Assembly (NCBI GenBank): GCA_045601425.1
Contig: JAZRZP010000034.1
Location: 1-64,000 of the forward strand
Reading direction: 5' to 3'
Source: UBA1219 sp045601425
GTDB taxonomy: Bacteria > Bacteroidota > Bacteroidia > Bacteroidales > P3
DNA: 64,000 nt
Part shown: positions 8,174 to 17,971 of the stretch, one piece after another
Layout: each line of letters begins with the position of its first letter
Numbering within the stretch: the first letter of the stretch is position 1
Notes under the pieces: generated by a model
What the model saw: the letters and a program-made list of their open reading frames with translations, nothing else
Database searches by the model: none
What the model was told of the DNA's origin: nothing
Program-made: the position numbers and the translations under genes

Positions 8174-9610
8174 TCAGAATTCCAGACTTCTGACAGGTTT
8201 CATGCCCAATTTCTCTGCTTCTTCGAGCATCAGCTCATAGGCGGCCGAGCGTTCATTGGGGATTTTTCCGTCCAGAATAGCGTCTTTTATCGCGTCTTTT
8301 ATAGTTCCTATTTCCTTAGATGGCTGAATGTCAAAGACATGCATTATATCCTCACCGGTTATAGGTGGCTGAAAATTCCTTATGCGGTCTTTTTCCTCGA
8401 GATCGATGAGTTTCTGTCGCACGATTCTGAAGTTGTTCATGAATTTAGCCACACGCTGTTCGTTTTTCGAAGTAATGTCGGCCTCGCAGAGCAGCATAAG
8501 GTCGTCGATGTCGTCGCCGGCATCGAAAAGCAGTCTTCTCACGGCCGAGTCCGTAACTATGTCTTCGGCCAGAATTATGGGTCTGAGATGCAGGGATACG
8601 AGTTTCTGAACATATTTGAGATGTTCATTCATGGGGAGTTTCAAGCGCCAGAAAATACTTTTCGCCATTTTTGCACCCTTCACTTCGTGACCGTGGAACG
8701 TCCACCCAAATTTCTCGTTGAAACGTTTTGTGGCCGGTTTTCCGATATCGTGCAGCAAGGCAGCCCACCGGAGCCAAAGGTCGTCGGTATGTTGCGATAT
8801 GTTGTCTACGACTTCCAATGTATGCAGAAAATTGTCCTTATGACCCTTGTTGTTTATAACGTCCACGCCTCTGAGAGCTTCGAATTCGGGAAGGATTTTC
8901 TTCATGAGACCCGATTTCTGCAAAAGCCTCAGTCCGACAGAAGGTTTCGGAGACAGAACTATCTTATTGAGTTCCACCATGATACGTTCTGCCGAAACTA
9001 TTTCTATCCTATCCACATTCCGGGCAATAGCATCAAAAGTCTGGTTTTCGATGACAAAACCGAGCTGCGAGGCGAAACGCACCGCACGCATCATACGCAA
9101 AGGGTCGTCGGAGAAAGTGATGTCCGGATTCAGAGGTGTCCGTATGACTCCGTTGTTGAGGTCACGTATTCCGCCGAATGGGTCGAGGAGTTCTCCGAAG
9201 GTTTCTGCATTGAGAGATACGGCCATCGCATTGATGGTAAAGTCCCTGCGGTTCTGGTCGTCGGAGAGGGTTCCGTTTTCCACGACGGGTTTTCTGCTGT
9301 CCTGACTGTATGATTCTTTTCTGGCACCGACAAATTCAATCTGCCAATTCACTCCCTCGCTGCAATAATGGAACATGGCGGTACCGAAACGGCGGAACAC
9401 CGTCACTTCCTTTTTGGGGTCAATGTTGCGGGCGACATTCTGAGCCAATTCAATGCCACTTCCAACGCATACGATGTCTATGTCGGTACATGGACGCTGA
9501 AGAAGTGCGTCGCGCACCACTCCGCCTACGGCATAGGCAGGTACGCCCATTTTGTCGGCCACTTCACCGACAATTCTATAAATAGGGTGTTTCAGAAAAC
9601 CTTGCAACAT
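8174..9610 (-). CDS. cca: CCA tRNA nucleotidyltransferase with HD domain
   Basis: This 478-residue enzyme adds or repairs the 3' CCA of tRNAs. N-terminal nucleotidyltransferase motifs are GGVVRDALL, the metal-binding DIDIV and RRDFTINAMA. A second half carries an HD phosphohydrolase-like motif (LLHDIGKPATKRF), as in many bacterial CCA enzymes. The tRNA-Pro gene at 20444 does not encode CCA, so this enzyme is needed to mature it. It is spaced 12 bases after the MORN lipoprotein and 25 bases before miaA. Confidence 0.95.
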   Translation of the reverse strand: MLQGFLKHPIYRIVGEVADKMGVPAYAVGGVVRDALLQRPCTDIDIVCVGSGIELAQNVARNIDPKKEVTVFRRFGTAMFHYCSEGVNWQIEFVGARKESYSQDSRKPVVENGTLSDDQNRRDFTINAMAVSLNAETFGELLDPFGGIRDLNNGVIRTPLNPDITFSDDPLRMMRAVRFASQLGFVIENQTFDAIARNVDRIEIVSAERIMVELNKIVLSPKPSVGLRLLQKSGLMKKILPEFEALRGVDVINNKGHKDNFLHTLEVVDNISQHTDDLWLRWAALLHDIGKPATKRFNEKFGWTFHGHEVKGAKMAKSIFWRLKLPMNEHLKYVQKLVSLHLRPIILAEDIVTDSAVRRLLFDAGDDIDDLMLLCEADITSKNEQRVAKFMNNFRIVRQKLIDLEEKDRIRNFQPPITGEDIMHVFDIQPSKEIGTIKDAIKDAILDGKIPNERSAAYELMLEEAEKLGMKPVRSLEF

Positions 9611-9622
9611 GTCCAGAAGAAG

Positions 9623-10309
9623 TTAGAATGTCTTGGTATTCAGCAGTTTGCCATTTTCATCGAAAAACTGCCATTCACCGACGCGGATTCCGTTGTAGAA
9701 GGAGCCCTTGTATCGCACGTTGCCGTTTTCGAAATAAACAATCTGTTCGCCCTGAGCGATGCCGTTGCTGTAGGAGCATTCCGTCTGCCGGTTTCCATTG
9801 GGAAACCACATAATCCAACGGCCGTCACGGTTGCCATCGTTGAGTTTGCCTTCAGAACGCATCTTAAAATTGGTAAAAAACTGATACTGAATCTGTTCGT
9901 ATTTGTTTTTTCCACAAACTATATTAGCCGGCGAATAGTCGGAGTTTATCTCCAATACCACTACAGAGTCGCTCGACTGCGCCAACAAGTTGCCGTCTTC
10001 GTCGAAGAATTCCCAATACGGAACCTTTTGTGCCTCGCCATAATCGGCCGTGGCGAAAGTATTTCCGCTTTCGTAGAAAAATTTCCACACCTTGACCGGC
10101 TTGCCTTCATTATACTCTTTGGTATAGCGGAGTTGTCCGTTTTCGTAAAAATTCTCTTCTTTCACGAGCACCTTGTCGGCGTCCTTGCCCTGAGTGTAGT
10201 ATACAAGTTGCGGCTTACCGTCGGGGTATGTCAGTATTACTTCCTTTGCAGTTTTGCTGCATGCGGCCAAAGTGAGCGATGCGGCCAGTATAACAAGTAT
10301 TTTTTTCAT
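9623..10309 (-). CDS. Lipoprotein with MORN/YwqK-type repeats
   Basis: The 228-residue protein has a lipoprotein signal (MKKILVILAASLTLAAC). The rest consists of repeated units of the form FYENGQLRYTKEY, FFDEDGNLL, WFPNGNRQTECSY, YFENGNVRYKGSFYNG and FFDENGKLL. These are MORN-like repeats found in the YwqK family, often annotated as an antitoxin on weak evidence. It probably sits in the envelope facing the periplasm or surface. No toxin gene adjoins it. It is inside the nine-gene run, and the spacing suggests co-transcription with the EEP nuclease and cca. Confidence 0.8.
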   Translation of the reverse strand: MKKILVILAASLTLAACSKTAKEVILTYPDGKPQLVYYTQGKDADKVLVKEENFYENGQLRYTKEYNEGKPVKVWKFFYESGNTFATADYGEAQKVPYWEFFDEDGNLLAQSSDSVVVLEINSDYSPANIVCGKNKYEQIQYQFFTNFKMRSEGKLNDGNRDGRWIMWFPNGNRQTECSYSNGIAQGEQIVYFENGNVRYKGSFYNGIRVGEWQFFDENGKLLNTKTF

Positions 10310-10321
10310 TTTCTGAACGGG

Positions 10322-11353
10322 TTATTTTTTCATCAAGTCAATATAAAGTGGCAGGTGGTCGCTGAAACCGCCCTGATAACGCGATCCTATGAAGGTTCTG
10401 AAAACTTTTTTCCCGAAGAATTTTTCATCGTCAATAAGCAGGAAATCAGCGGTAAATGTCACTGCAGTCTGATCTTTCACATAGAGTGGAAAATCCGATT
10501 CAAGAATCATGTTTTTCGAAGTCATGATGTGGTCGATGTAGTTCCAATCTGCCTGATATTTGTATGATCCGGTGCCGGCAGGCTTGTCGGCCACAAGATT
10601 TATGAGGGTGTTTGTCTCCCAATCTTTTCTGTAAGGGCTTACACCGAGGTGTTTTGTAATGGCGTCCGAGAAAGGAGTGTCGTTGAAGTCGCCCATCACG
10701 ATAACTCCGCTGGAAGGATGTTTTTCGATAACGGTATCGACACAGTGTTTGAGCAGTTCACCGACATAATTTCTTCTCACTTCGGCCACGTCGCCGCCGA
10801 GTTTCGAGGGGAAGTGGTTCACGAAAAAAAACAGTGTGTCGCCCTGAAAAGTAACTCCGGACACAAGGAGTATGTCCCTCGTTATGAAACCGGGGTCATC
10901 GGGTTTTGCCTCCGATATTTTTTCGGAATAAAGCACCTTGAATCGGTCAGGTCTGTAAATCAACGCATTGTCTATGCCTCGCCTGTCGGGAGATTCATAG
11001 TGAACATAACGGTAATGGTATTTTTTGAGAGGTGTATTGAACACGAGCTGACGCAAAACCCATTCATTTTCGACTTCACAGAATCCCATTACCGACGGCA
11101 TATCACCTCCACCGAGAGCAACTATTGTCTTGAAAATATTGTCGCGCTTGTGGTAAAATCGCTTGTATGACCAATAATGCGAACCTTCGGGCGTGAAATC
11201 GGCATCGTTTTTTACGCTGTCCTTCTGCGGATCGAAATAATTTTCCAGATTCCACCATGCTATGCGCATCGTAGAATTGTTGGTAAAATCGTTCTGTGCG
11301 AAAAGCCATGCCGAAAAGCATGCCAATACACTAAAAACAAATACTTTACGCAT
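10322..11353 (-). CDS. Secreted endonuclease/exonuclease/phosphatase (EEP) family protein
   Basis: The 343-residue protein has a signal peptide (MRKVFVFSVLACFSAWLFA) followed by an EEP fold. Typical metal and catalytic motifs are present: WWNLENYFD near the start (Asn and Glu), CEVENEWVL, GDFNDTPFSDA and the final SDHLPLYIDL with its catalytic His. Such exported EEP proteins hydrolyse phosphodiesters; the substrate (nucleic acid or phospholipid) cannot be told from sequence. Three bases separate it from glmM upstream. Confidence 0.85.
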   Translation of the reverse strand: MRKVFVFSVLACFSAWLFAQNDFTNNSTMRIAWWNLENYFDPQKDSVKNDADFTPEGSHYWSYKRFYHKRDNIFKTIVALGGGDMPSVMGFCEVENEWVLRQLVFNTPLKKYHYRYVHYESPDRRGIDNALIYRPDRFKVLYSEKISEAKPDDPGFITRDILLVSGVTFQGDTLFFFVNHFPSKLGGDVAEVRRNYVGELLKHCVDTVIEKHPSSGVIVMGDFNDTPFSDAITKHLGVSPYRKDWETNTLINLVADKPAGTGSYKYQADWNYIDHIMTSKNMILESDFPLYVKDQTAVTFTADFLLIDDEKFFGKKVFRTFIGSRYQGGFSDHLPLYIDLMKK

Positions 11354-11356
11354 GAT

Positions 11357-12748
11357 CTATTTTTTTATGCATTCCTTAATTTCTTCCATTATCTTCTGGG
11401 CCAGAGCATCGGCTTTTTCCTTGGTCTGACTTTCGGAATAAATACGGATTATGGGTTCCGTATTCGATTTGCGCAGGTGTACCCACTCGCTGGCAAAATT
11501 TATCTTCACTCCATCTATCGTACTGATGTCGAATGTCTTATATTTTTCAGCCATAAGTTTCAGTACATTGTCCACGTCTATTTCGGGAGTGAGAGCAATT
11601 TTGTTTTTCGAAATCACGTAGTTTGGAAACGATTTTCTCAGTTCGGAAGCCGTGCATGATTTTTTTGCAAGCGAGCTGAGGAAAAGAGCCACGCCTACCA
11701 GAGCATCGCGGCCGTAGTGGAGTTCGGGATAAATGACACCGCCGTTGCCTTCACCGCCTATTACGGCTCCGGTTTCCTTCATCTTTGCAACGACATTCAC
11801 CTCGCCCACTGCCGAAGCCGAATAGGATTTCCCGTATTTTTCGGTAACGTCGCACAAAGCTCGTGTTGAAGACATGTTGGAAACCGTGTTGCCTGCTTCG
11901 TGCGAAAGCACGTAATCGGCAACCGAAACCAGCGTATATTCCTCGCCAAACATATTACCGTCTTCGCAAACGAGAGCCAGCCGGTCCACGTCGGGGTCGA
12001 CGACGATACCCAAATCGCACTTCTGGCTTCTTACCACTTCCGATATTTCAGTGAGATGTTCGGGAAGCGGTTCCGGATTGTGAGCGAAACGGCCCGTAGG
12101 TTCGCAGTTGAGTTCAACGACCTGTTCAACGCCGAGGGCTCGCAAAAGCTTAGGTATGGCAATGCCGCCCGTGGAATTAACGGCATCGACGGCTATGCGG
12201 AAATCGGCTTTCCGTATGGCATCGGCATCAACCAGAGGAAGTGCCAGAACACGTGCAACATGGTCATCTATACTGTTGCCGTACAATGTTTTATGTCCGA
12301 GATTTTCAACTTCGGCAAAATCCATTGCACCATCTTCGGCAAGGCGGAGCACGGTGTTGCCTTCGGCAGCATCGATGAATTCGCCTTTTTCGTTGAGGAG
12401 TTTCAGCGCATTCCACTGCATCGGGTTATGACTTGCGGTGATTATGATTCCGCCGTCGGCCTTGTGGTCAATGACCGTCATTTCCACCGTAGGTGTTGTG
12501 GAAAGTCCTGTTTCTATCACATCTACACCCATTCCCATAAGGGTTCCGACTACCAGACTGTCAACCATCTCGCCTGATATGCGGGCATCACGGCCGACAA
12601 CAAGTGTCAGTTTTTTTCCGTTTTTTTTCTGTTTCAAGAAGGTTGCGAAAGATGCCGTGAATTTTACCGCATCCAAGGGGCTCAGGCCTTCTCCTTCCCT
12701 GCCTCCTATTGTTCCTCTTATTCCTGATATGGATTTTATCAAAGACAT
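11357..12748 (-). CDS. glmM: Phosphoglucosamine mutase
   Basis: GlmM interconverts glucosamine-6-phosphate and glucosamine-1-phosphate on the way to UDP-GlcNAc for peptidoglycan and LPS. The phosphoserine loop TASHNPMQWNALKL is at about residues 103-116, the metal loop DPDVDRLAL at about 247-255, and the phosphate-binding RKSNTEPIIRIY near the C-terminus. The start chosen is ATG at 12746-12748 (MSLIKSISGIRG). A TTG 33 bases further upstream overlaps the preceding stop and adds unrelated residues, so it was rejected. Substrate specificity against ManB-type phosphomannomutases rests on overall similarity. Confidence 0.9.
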   Translation of the reverse strand: MSLIKSISGIRGTIGGREGEGLSPLDAVKFTASFATFLKQKKNGKKLTLVVGRDARISGEMVDSLVVGTLMGMGVDVIETGLSTTPTVEMTVIDHKADGGIIITASHNPMQWNALKLLNEKGEFIDAAEGNTVLRLAEDGAMDFAEVENLGHKTLYGNSIDDHVARVLALPLVDADAIRKADFRIAVDAVNSTGGIAIPKLLRALGVEQVVELNCEPTGRFAHNPEPLPEHLTEISEVVRSQKCDLGIVVDPDVDRLALVCEDGNMFGEEYTLVSVADYVLSHEAGNTVSNMSSTRALCDVTEKYGKSYSASAVGEVNVVAKMKETGAVIGGEGNGGVIYPELHYGRDALVGVALFLSSLAKKSCTASELRKSFPNYVISKNKIALTPEIDVDNVLKLMAEKYKTFDISTIDGVKINFASEWVHLRKSNTEPIIRIYSESQTKEKADALAQKIMEEIKECIKK

Positions 12749-12777
12749 ATTTACGTTTTTTATATTGAGTTGTCGTT

Positions 12778-13821
12778 TCAATTGTTGCCAGCAGCATTAG
12801 TCTGCTGATTCCGAATTCCGGTGTCTTTTTCACACACAGATTCCGGTGATGAATAATTCCGTTCTTCCGTGTCCGACGGATTCGGGTCCGGGGTTTCGTC
12901 AAGAATTTCTTCCGGCACATATTCGTCAACAGCATTCGGCCTGTCATAATTCGAGTCATCTGTCTGATGATGCCTCAGAGGTTCTGCCGGTTCCAGAGGC
13001 ATTACGGCATCGGGAGTATCGAACATGTCGTCATCATCATCGTAGTTTTCTTCAAAATCCGCCGTATCGATAGCCGATACTATGTCGTTGACATATATGT
13101 CGATAGTGTCGTTGCCGCAAAATTCGTCATCGCTGAGATATTCCTTGCTCGGACGATGTATTTTCAGCGAGAGCTGGTAGTTTTCATAAGCGCTGTCGGC
13201 GGCAGTTTTCTTCGTACTTTTGTTTTCTGCCACCTGCGTGGCGGCATTTTCATCGGTCTTCATGTTGCCCAATATGCGCCTTGCACCCATGTAGCGGTTG
13301 ATATAATACTGTTCGTCGGAAGAGCTCACGCGGACTCCGCTCCTCGAAGAGTGAATGAAATAGAATTTGCCGGTAGGGTTATCGGCATCGGTAACAATAC
13401 CCACATGCCCTATGGAACGTGAATTTCTGCGTCCGCCGAAAAACACGAGGTCGCCTTTTTTCAGGCTGTACCTGTCAACGCCCGTACCGTGACGATACTG
13501 CCCCGGTGCCGAAGGCGACAAGTTAAATCCGAATTTGGCATACACATATTTTGTAAATCCTGAGCAATCGAAGCCCTTGGTGGTACGGCCACCGTAACGG
13601 TAAGGCGTACCGAGATACTTTCTGGCTTCGTATATCACTCTATCCGCATCGGTATTGAGTTCCGCACCGTCGTCATAGCCAGACTGATGCTTGTCTACGA
13701 TTTCGGTTCTAACTGCACGCCTGCGGTGTTTTTTTCTTTTCTTTTTGGGGCCGCCCATCACTTCGGCAGGAAGCACGACAAGAACGATCAGAATAAGTAT
13801 TATGAACGTGCGTATTCTCAT
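12778..13821 (-). CDS. NlpC/P60 family cysteine peptidase (C40)
   Basis: The 347-residue exported protein begins with a hydrophobic segment (residues 5-22) and a Lys/Arg-rich stretch (KKKRKKHRRR). The peptidase domain has the catalytic Cys in FDCSGFTKYVYAKFG (about residue 84), His in GHVGIVTD (about 139) and the third polar residue in FYFIHSSRSGV. Such enzymes cleave peptide stems of peptidoglycan. The C-terminal 140 residues are acidic and low-complexity (runs of Asp and Glu), an unusual long tail. The start overlaps the rluD stop by one base (TAATG). Confidence 0.88.
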   Translation of the reverse strand: MRIRTFIILILIVLVVLPAEVMGGPKKKRKKHRRRAVRTEIVDKHQSGYDDGAELNTDADRVIYEARKYLGTPYRYGGRTTKGFDCSGFTKYVYAKFGFNLSPSAPGQYRHGTGVDRYSLKKGDLVFFGGRRNSRSIGHVGIVTDADNPTGKFYFIHSSRSGVRVSSSDEQYYINRYMGARRILGNMKTDENAATQVAENKSTKKTAADSAYENYQLSLKIHRPSKEYLSDDEFCGNDTIDIYVNDIVSAIDTADFEENYDDDDDMFDTPDAVMPLEPAEPLRHHQTDDSNYDRPNAVDEYVPEEILDETPDPNPSDTEERNYSSPESVCEKDTGIRNQQTNAAGNN

Positions 13822-14873
13822 TATTCTTCGTAATTTTTAGAGTAAGTAACGTAGTTGCGCCACTTTTCAAGCGTATTGGCGAAATCTTCGGGAAGTTCCG
13901 ATTCAAAATGCATCTTGCTGTGCGTGGAAGGATGTACGAACCCGAGTATTCTGGCATGAAGAGCCTGACGCGGCAACATTTGGAAGCAGTTGGTTACGAA
14001 CTGCTTGTACTTGGAAAAAGTTGTTCCTTTAAGTATCATGTCTCCGCCATAGGTATCGTCGTTGAAAAGCGGATGACCGATGTATTTCATATGTGCACGT
14101 ATCTGGTGGGTACGGCCAGTTTCAAGGACACATTCCACGAGGGTGACGTATCCGAAACGTTCAACGACCTTCCAGTGCGTGACGGCATTTTTTCCTTCGC
14201 TTCCGTCGGGAAACACCGTCATTACCTTACGGTCTTTCGGCGAACGGCCGAGGTTGCCGTCTACCGTTCCTTCGTCATCACCGAAATCTCCCCACACCAG
14301 AGCGTTGTACTTGCGTTCTATGGTGTGCTCGAAAAACTGTTTTGCCAGATAAGTCTGGGCCATTTCATTTTTTGCAATGAGCAGAAGTCCCGAAGTATTC
14401 TTGTCGATTCTGTGGACCAGATACGGCACTACAGGCTTGCCGTCGGCTCCGGTCTTGCCTTGAAAATGGAACACGAGAGCGTTGAGCAGGGTTCCGGTGT
14501 AGTTGCCGTAGCCGGGGTGTACCACCAGATTCGGCTGTTTGTTCACCACAAGCACATCGTCGTCTTCGTAAACTATGTCAATGGGTATATCTTCGGGTAT
14601 TATTTCGATTTCACGCGGAGGATTCGGCAGGAGAACACTTATCACGTCGCAGGGTTTTACCTTGTAACTTGACTTCACTGGATTCCCGTTTACGAGTATG
14701 CAGTCTGCTTTGGCGGCATTCTGAATTTTGTTGCGGGACGCACCTTCGATGCGCACCATCAGGTATTTGTCTATACGCAGCATGGCCTGACCCTTGTCTA
14801 CCACAATGCGGTAATTTTCGTACAGTTCACCGTCTTCCTGACGTTCTTCTATATCTGAATTTTCTTCGAGCAT
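13821..14873 (-). CDS. rluD: 23S rRNA pseudouridine synthase, RluA/RluD family
   Basis: The 350-residue enzyme has an N-terminal S4 RNA-binding domain (LRIDKYLMVRIEGASRNKIQ onward) and the RluA-type catalytic domain. Its signature HRIDKNTSGLLLIAK holds the catalytic Asp at about residue 155. RluD modifies U1911/1915/1917 in helix 69 of 23S rRNA; the exact target here is by family analogy. It follows the T9SS gene by 6 bases and overlaps the NlpC/P60 start, so translation is likely coupled. Confidence 0.9.
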   Translation of the reverse strand: MLEENSDIEERQEDGELYENYRIVVDKGQAMLRIDKYLMVRIEGASRNKIQNAAKADCILVNGNPVKSSYKVKPCDVISVLLPNPPREIEIIPEDIPIDIVYEDDDVLVVNKQPNLVVHPGYGNYTGTLLNALVFHFQGKTGADGKPVVPYLVHRIDKNTSGLLLIAKNEMAQTYLAKQFFEHTIERKYNALVWGDFGDDEGTVDGNLGRSPKDRKVMTVFPDGSEGKNAVTHWKVVERFGYVTLVECVLETGRTHQIRAHMKYIGHPLFNDDTYGGDMILKGTTFSKYKQFVTNCFQMLPRQALHARILGFVHPSTHSKMHFESELPEDFANTLEKWRNYVTYSKNYEE

Positions 14874-14879
14874 AATCTT

Positions 14880-16811
14880 CTACTTTGTCTTTATCATTTT
14901 CTGTGTACCAACCACCTGACCGCAGTCGTCAAAGAACCTCACCATATATACACCGGCCTTAAGACCTGAGACTGAGTTTTGAGGCTGAATGGCATTTTTC
15001 AGGCACATCTTCCCGAACATGTCGTAAATTTCGAACCATGCGACACGGTTTTCCTCCGGAAGTCCGGCAACGAAATAATTTCCGCACGGATTCGGGAATA
15101 TTTTTATCAACGGCGCTGGCTTTTCAACACCGTTCAGACCCACCACTGCCTTTTGTCCGAAATACGGACGCATCATGAGAGAGCCATGCAGGACACTCTG
15201 CTGCCACGAATTTGCAGCGTTGTAGTAAATTTCCTCATGGCTGTCGGTATTGCGGTCGAAACCCATGTTTATGTAGTTGCGGGAATGCTGTTCTATTCCT
15301 ATGTAAACGGTTCCCCTCACGACAACACTTCCGTCAAGCACATAACGGTAGTACTGATTCATGTCTGCAAGCACGGGGTGTACATATTCCTGACTTCTGT
15401 AAATACGGTTTCCCGGGTATCCGCCGTTATCGCTCCACACGCAGATGTAAAACGGCACCGAAAGATTTTCGTTGTTCTTGGTACTGTTGAAATAAATATC
15501 GACAGCGGTGAGCGTATCCGGTACAGCGAGCCGGTACCGGCATGCAATCTGGCACTGGCTTCCGGTGGTTGTGACTCCGTAACCGTTTTCGGGCGTTCCG
15601 TCGTCGTATGCGTAATAGTTGTCGAAAACCTGCACAAAAGCAGTGGTGTCATTCTCGGTATGGCTGTCGCCTGAATAGCCTTCCTTTATGGTGTGTATCA
15701 CAGTAAACACGTTCTTTTCGTAGGGGTTCACTTGAAACTGGCAGGTTACCGGAGGGTTGGCGTGCGATGCTACTGTCTGGTAAACGTGATTGGGCAGATA
15801 GGTCGGGGCATTGTCTATTCCCCCGTTGTAGCCGCAAACGCTGTCACCCGTCCCGTCGCGTACCACGTACCTATATGTCGAAGCCAGAGGCTGGGAATAG
15901 AGGTTCGTTATCGTCATTTCCAAAGACTGCTTCATATCCGAAATCTGGAACTGTTTTGCCGGCATTGCCTGATACTTGGCGAGCATCGACGGAGCCTTTT
16001 TCACGAAAGCCACATCGCGGGAATACTGACGGCTGTTTCTGCTGTGGTCGAGCCATACATAATCTATGTTCCAGTTGTCGCAGTTGCCTGCAAGCCCCGG
16101 CTTCGAAATGTCATCGAAACTCACACAGTTGCGGAAACGGAATTTGAAATTTCTATTCAGGTACTCTTGCTGCGCTACCGGTACTGCCACGAATTTGAAG
16201 AATGTATTTTCGCGAGCATAGAACGTATCGAGCGGGAATCCTCCTGTAGCCCATACCATATCCCATTTTCCTGTAGCGTTGTTGTAAAATTCCAGTATCA
16301 GAGAATCCTCTTCCGACGGTGCCGAGCCGATGTGTTCCCATACATTTCCGTAACCGCCACCTGGCTGGCAGTAGAAACTCAGATATATGGAATCCTCGAC
16401 CGTCAGTTTGCGTGGATATGGCACGAAAGCCGAATCCAGACGTATCGGAAGCGAAGTAAGCGTATCACCCGAGGAGTGTGTGGTGCTAACTCCTGCATAC
16501 AGATTTCCGTTGCCGTCGATTGCGTCCAGAGTCGCCACGCCGACTGTAGGCGGGAACACTCCGTAGTCCACATTGGCAAAAGCCTGATTGTCCGCCCATT
16601 TGTTGGTATCGGGATAACCGGTATAGTTCGAAAAGTCATCGAAAAAAGGCAACTGCAGCGGAGCGGCAAGTCTTTTCACCGGTGCTACCGTCTGCGAATT
16701 TCGCAATATTTTTTTCAAATGAGGGTTAACCGAAAGCGGGAGCATGACCTCCTGCGATTTCAGCACATTGACTGTCAACAATATAAGTATGAATACCGCC
16801 GTTTTTTTCAT
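14880..16811 (-). CDS. Large secreted protein with T9SS type A sorting domain
   Basis: The 643-residue product has a signal peptide (MKKTAVFILILLTVNVLKS, then Q) and a C-terminal T9SS sorting domain. That domain starts at IKIFPNPCGNYFVAGL, contains LKAGVYMVRFF and ends QKMIKTK. The body contains segments typical of large surface proteins of this group (FDDFSNYTGYPDTNKWADN, jelly-roll-like WNIDYVWLD) but no enzyme motif that I recognise. It sits between the PASTA protein and rluD, 12 and 6 bases away, an odd companion for an rRNA modification enzyme. Confidence 0.85.
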   Translation of the reverse strand: MKKTAVFILILLTVNVLKSQEVMLPLSVNPHLKKILRNSQTVAPVKRLAAPLQLPFFDDFSNYTGYPDTNKWADNQAFANVDYGVFPPTVGVATLDAIDGNGNLYAGVSTTHSSGDTLTSLPIRLDSAFVPYPRKLTVEDSIYLSFYCQPGGGYGNVWEHIGSAPSEEDSLILEFYNNATGKWDMVWATGGFPLDTFYARENTFFKFVAVPVAQQEYLNRNFKFRFRNCVSFDDISKPGLAGNCDNWNIDYVWLDHSRNSRQYSRDVAFVKKAPSMLAKYQAMPAKQFQISDMKQSLEMTITNLYSQPLASTYRYVVRDGTGDSVCGYNGGIDNAPTYLPNHVYQTVASHANPPVTCQFQVNPYEKNVFTVIHTIKEGYSGDSHTENDTTAFVQVFDNYYAYDDGTPENGYGVTTTGSQCQIACRYRLAVPDTLTAVDIYFNSTKNNENLSVPFYICVWSDNGGYPGNRIYRSQEYVHPVLADMNQYYRYVLDGSVVVRGTVYIGIEQHSRNYINMGFDRNTDSHEEIYYNAANSWQQSVLHGSLMMRPYFGQKAVVGLNGVEKPAPLIKIFPNPCGNYFVAGLPEENRVAWFEIYDMFGKMCLKNAIQPQNSVSGLKAGVYMVRFFDDCGQVVGTQKMIKTK

Positions 16812-16823
16812 GAGGATGACTTT

Positions 16824-17726
16824 TTACCAATCGTACCCGTCGTATTCCTGAACTTCGTTCGGATTCTGGACCTGATTCTTTTCCTCGGTAACCGTGTCCT
16901 GTTTAACGGGTTCCGGAGGGTTGTCCCTTACGTAGTTTTTCCTTACCTTTTCAAAATTAGTGCCGGATTCGGATCGGTACCAGAGTTCGATGACGGTACC
17001 GTAAGGCACCTTGCCTATTTTGTTGGGCTGCATGTCGTAAACTCTCGAATGCAATCTGTCGTCGGGGTGTTCGAAATGTTCCACGCCAACGTTGAGCGAA
17101 GCCGAGACTATGGATTTTCTGGCCTCCTGCGGGGTTTTCCCTATCACAAACGGTATGTTGGTCGTGCTGTTTGCGCTGCAGCTTACCACAAGGTCGATGC
17201 GGGAATTTCCTTCCAGAACGGTACCCGGCGCCACATCGTGTCCCTTATACATCTGACGTTCTACAATGTTGTCGCCGCCGAATTCGCTCTCAGTAAAAGT
17301 GAGGTACCCGACTTCGAGTCCGGCCTTGGCCAGCTGGCGTACGGCCGATTTCAGGGTAGCACCGTCGGCAACATTCGGCACTTCGGCCTTTTCTGGATTG
17401 TACGATGTAATCGTGATATACACCTTGCGGCCTTTCTTCACCATCTGTCCGCACTTCGGGTCCTGTGTCAGTATGTTTCCCCCTACAGTATTAGGAGTAA
17501 ATATGGAATCGACCACAATGCAGTCGAGTTTCGACATTTCCGCAACGACATTGAGGTCCGACACGTTCTTGCCTATAAGGTCGGGCATCTCGAACTCCTG
17601 CCCATGACGACTATACAGCCGCAAACAAAACGAGAGTACGATGAGTATTCCTATGCTTACGAGCAACATCAGAAGCAATGTCTTCACCAGAGGATGTTCC
17701 TTCAAGAAGGCTTTTATCTTGTCCAT
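16824..17726 (-). CDS. PASTA-domain single-pass membrane protein
   Basis: The 300-residue protein has a short cytoplasmic N-terminus, one membrane helix (about residues 18-38) and three PASTA domains. Each PASTA domain starts with a short PDLIGK/PNVADG/PFVIGK element and ends with a YITITS/LVVSC/ELWY strand. A Pro/Gln/Glu-rich tail follows. PASTA domains bind peptidoglycan or muropeptides; here no kinase or transpeptidase domain is attached. It is the first gene of the nine-gene run that ends at miaA, and the promoter in the inverted repeat at 18255-18285 points at it. Confidence 0.88.
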   Translation of the reverse strand: MDKIKAFLKEHPLVKTLLLMLLVSIGILIVLSFCLRLYSRHGQEFEMPDLIGKNVSDLNVVAEMSKLDCIVVDSIFTPNTVGGNILTQDPKCGQMVKKGRKVYITITSYNPEKAEVPNVADGATLKSAVRQLAKAGLEVGYLTFTESEFGGDNIVERQMYKGHDVAPGTVLEGNSRIDLVVSCSANSTTNIPFVIGKTPQEARKSIVSASLNVGVEHFEHPDDRLHSRVYDMQPNKIGKVPYGTVIELWYRSESGTNFEKVRKNYVRDNPPEPVKQDTVTEEKNQVQNPNEVQEYDGYDW

Positions 17727-17971
17727 ATTTTTCTATTTTACACAAAAAAATTAAAAACGCCAACTCACAATAACTCATTTTTTTGGAAAATAGTATTGTC
17801 GGTCTGAAATTTTTGCAAATAAGTTCCTCCGTAAAAAAAGGCAGCCCTGTGCAACAACGATGAAACATGTTTTTTCGTTCTCATGTTTTCGGTTTTTAAC
17901 TCATGTACACTGTTTACGTTCTGCAAAATCACAAAATCAATTTCAACCACAATGTGTTTTTTTTTTTAAAT

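Noticed and set aside
12749..12781. Longer glmM N-terminus from a TTG start
   Set aside because: The extra 11 residues are not part of the family and the TTG overlaps the upstream stop; ATG at 12748 begins the conserved sequence.
15693..17807. 704-codon plus-strand open frame across the T9SS and PASTA genes
   Set aside because: It is antisense to two well-supported genes with signal peptide, sorting domain and PASTA repeats; its own translation shows no structure.
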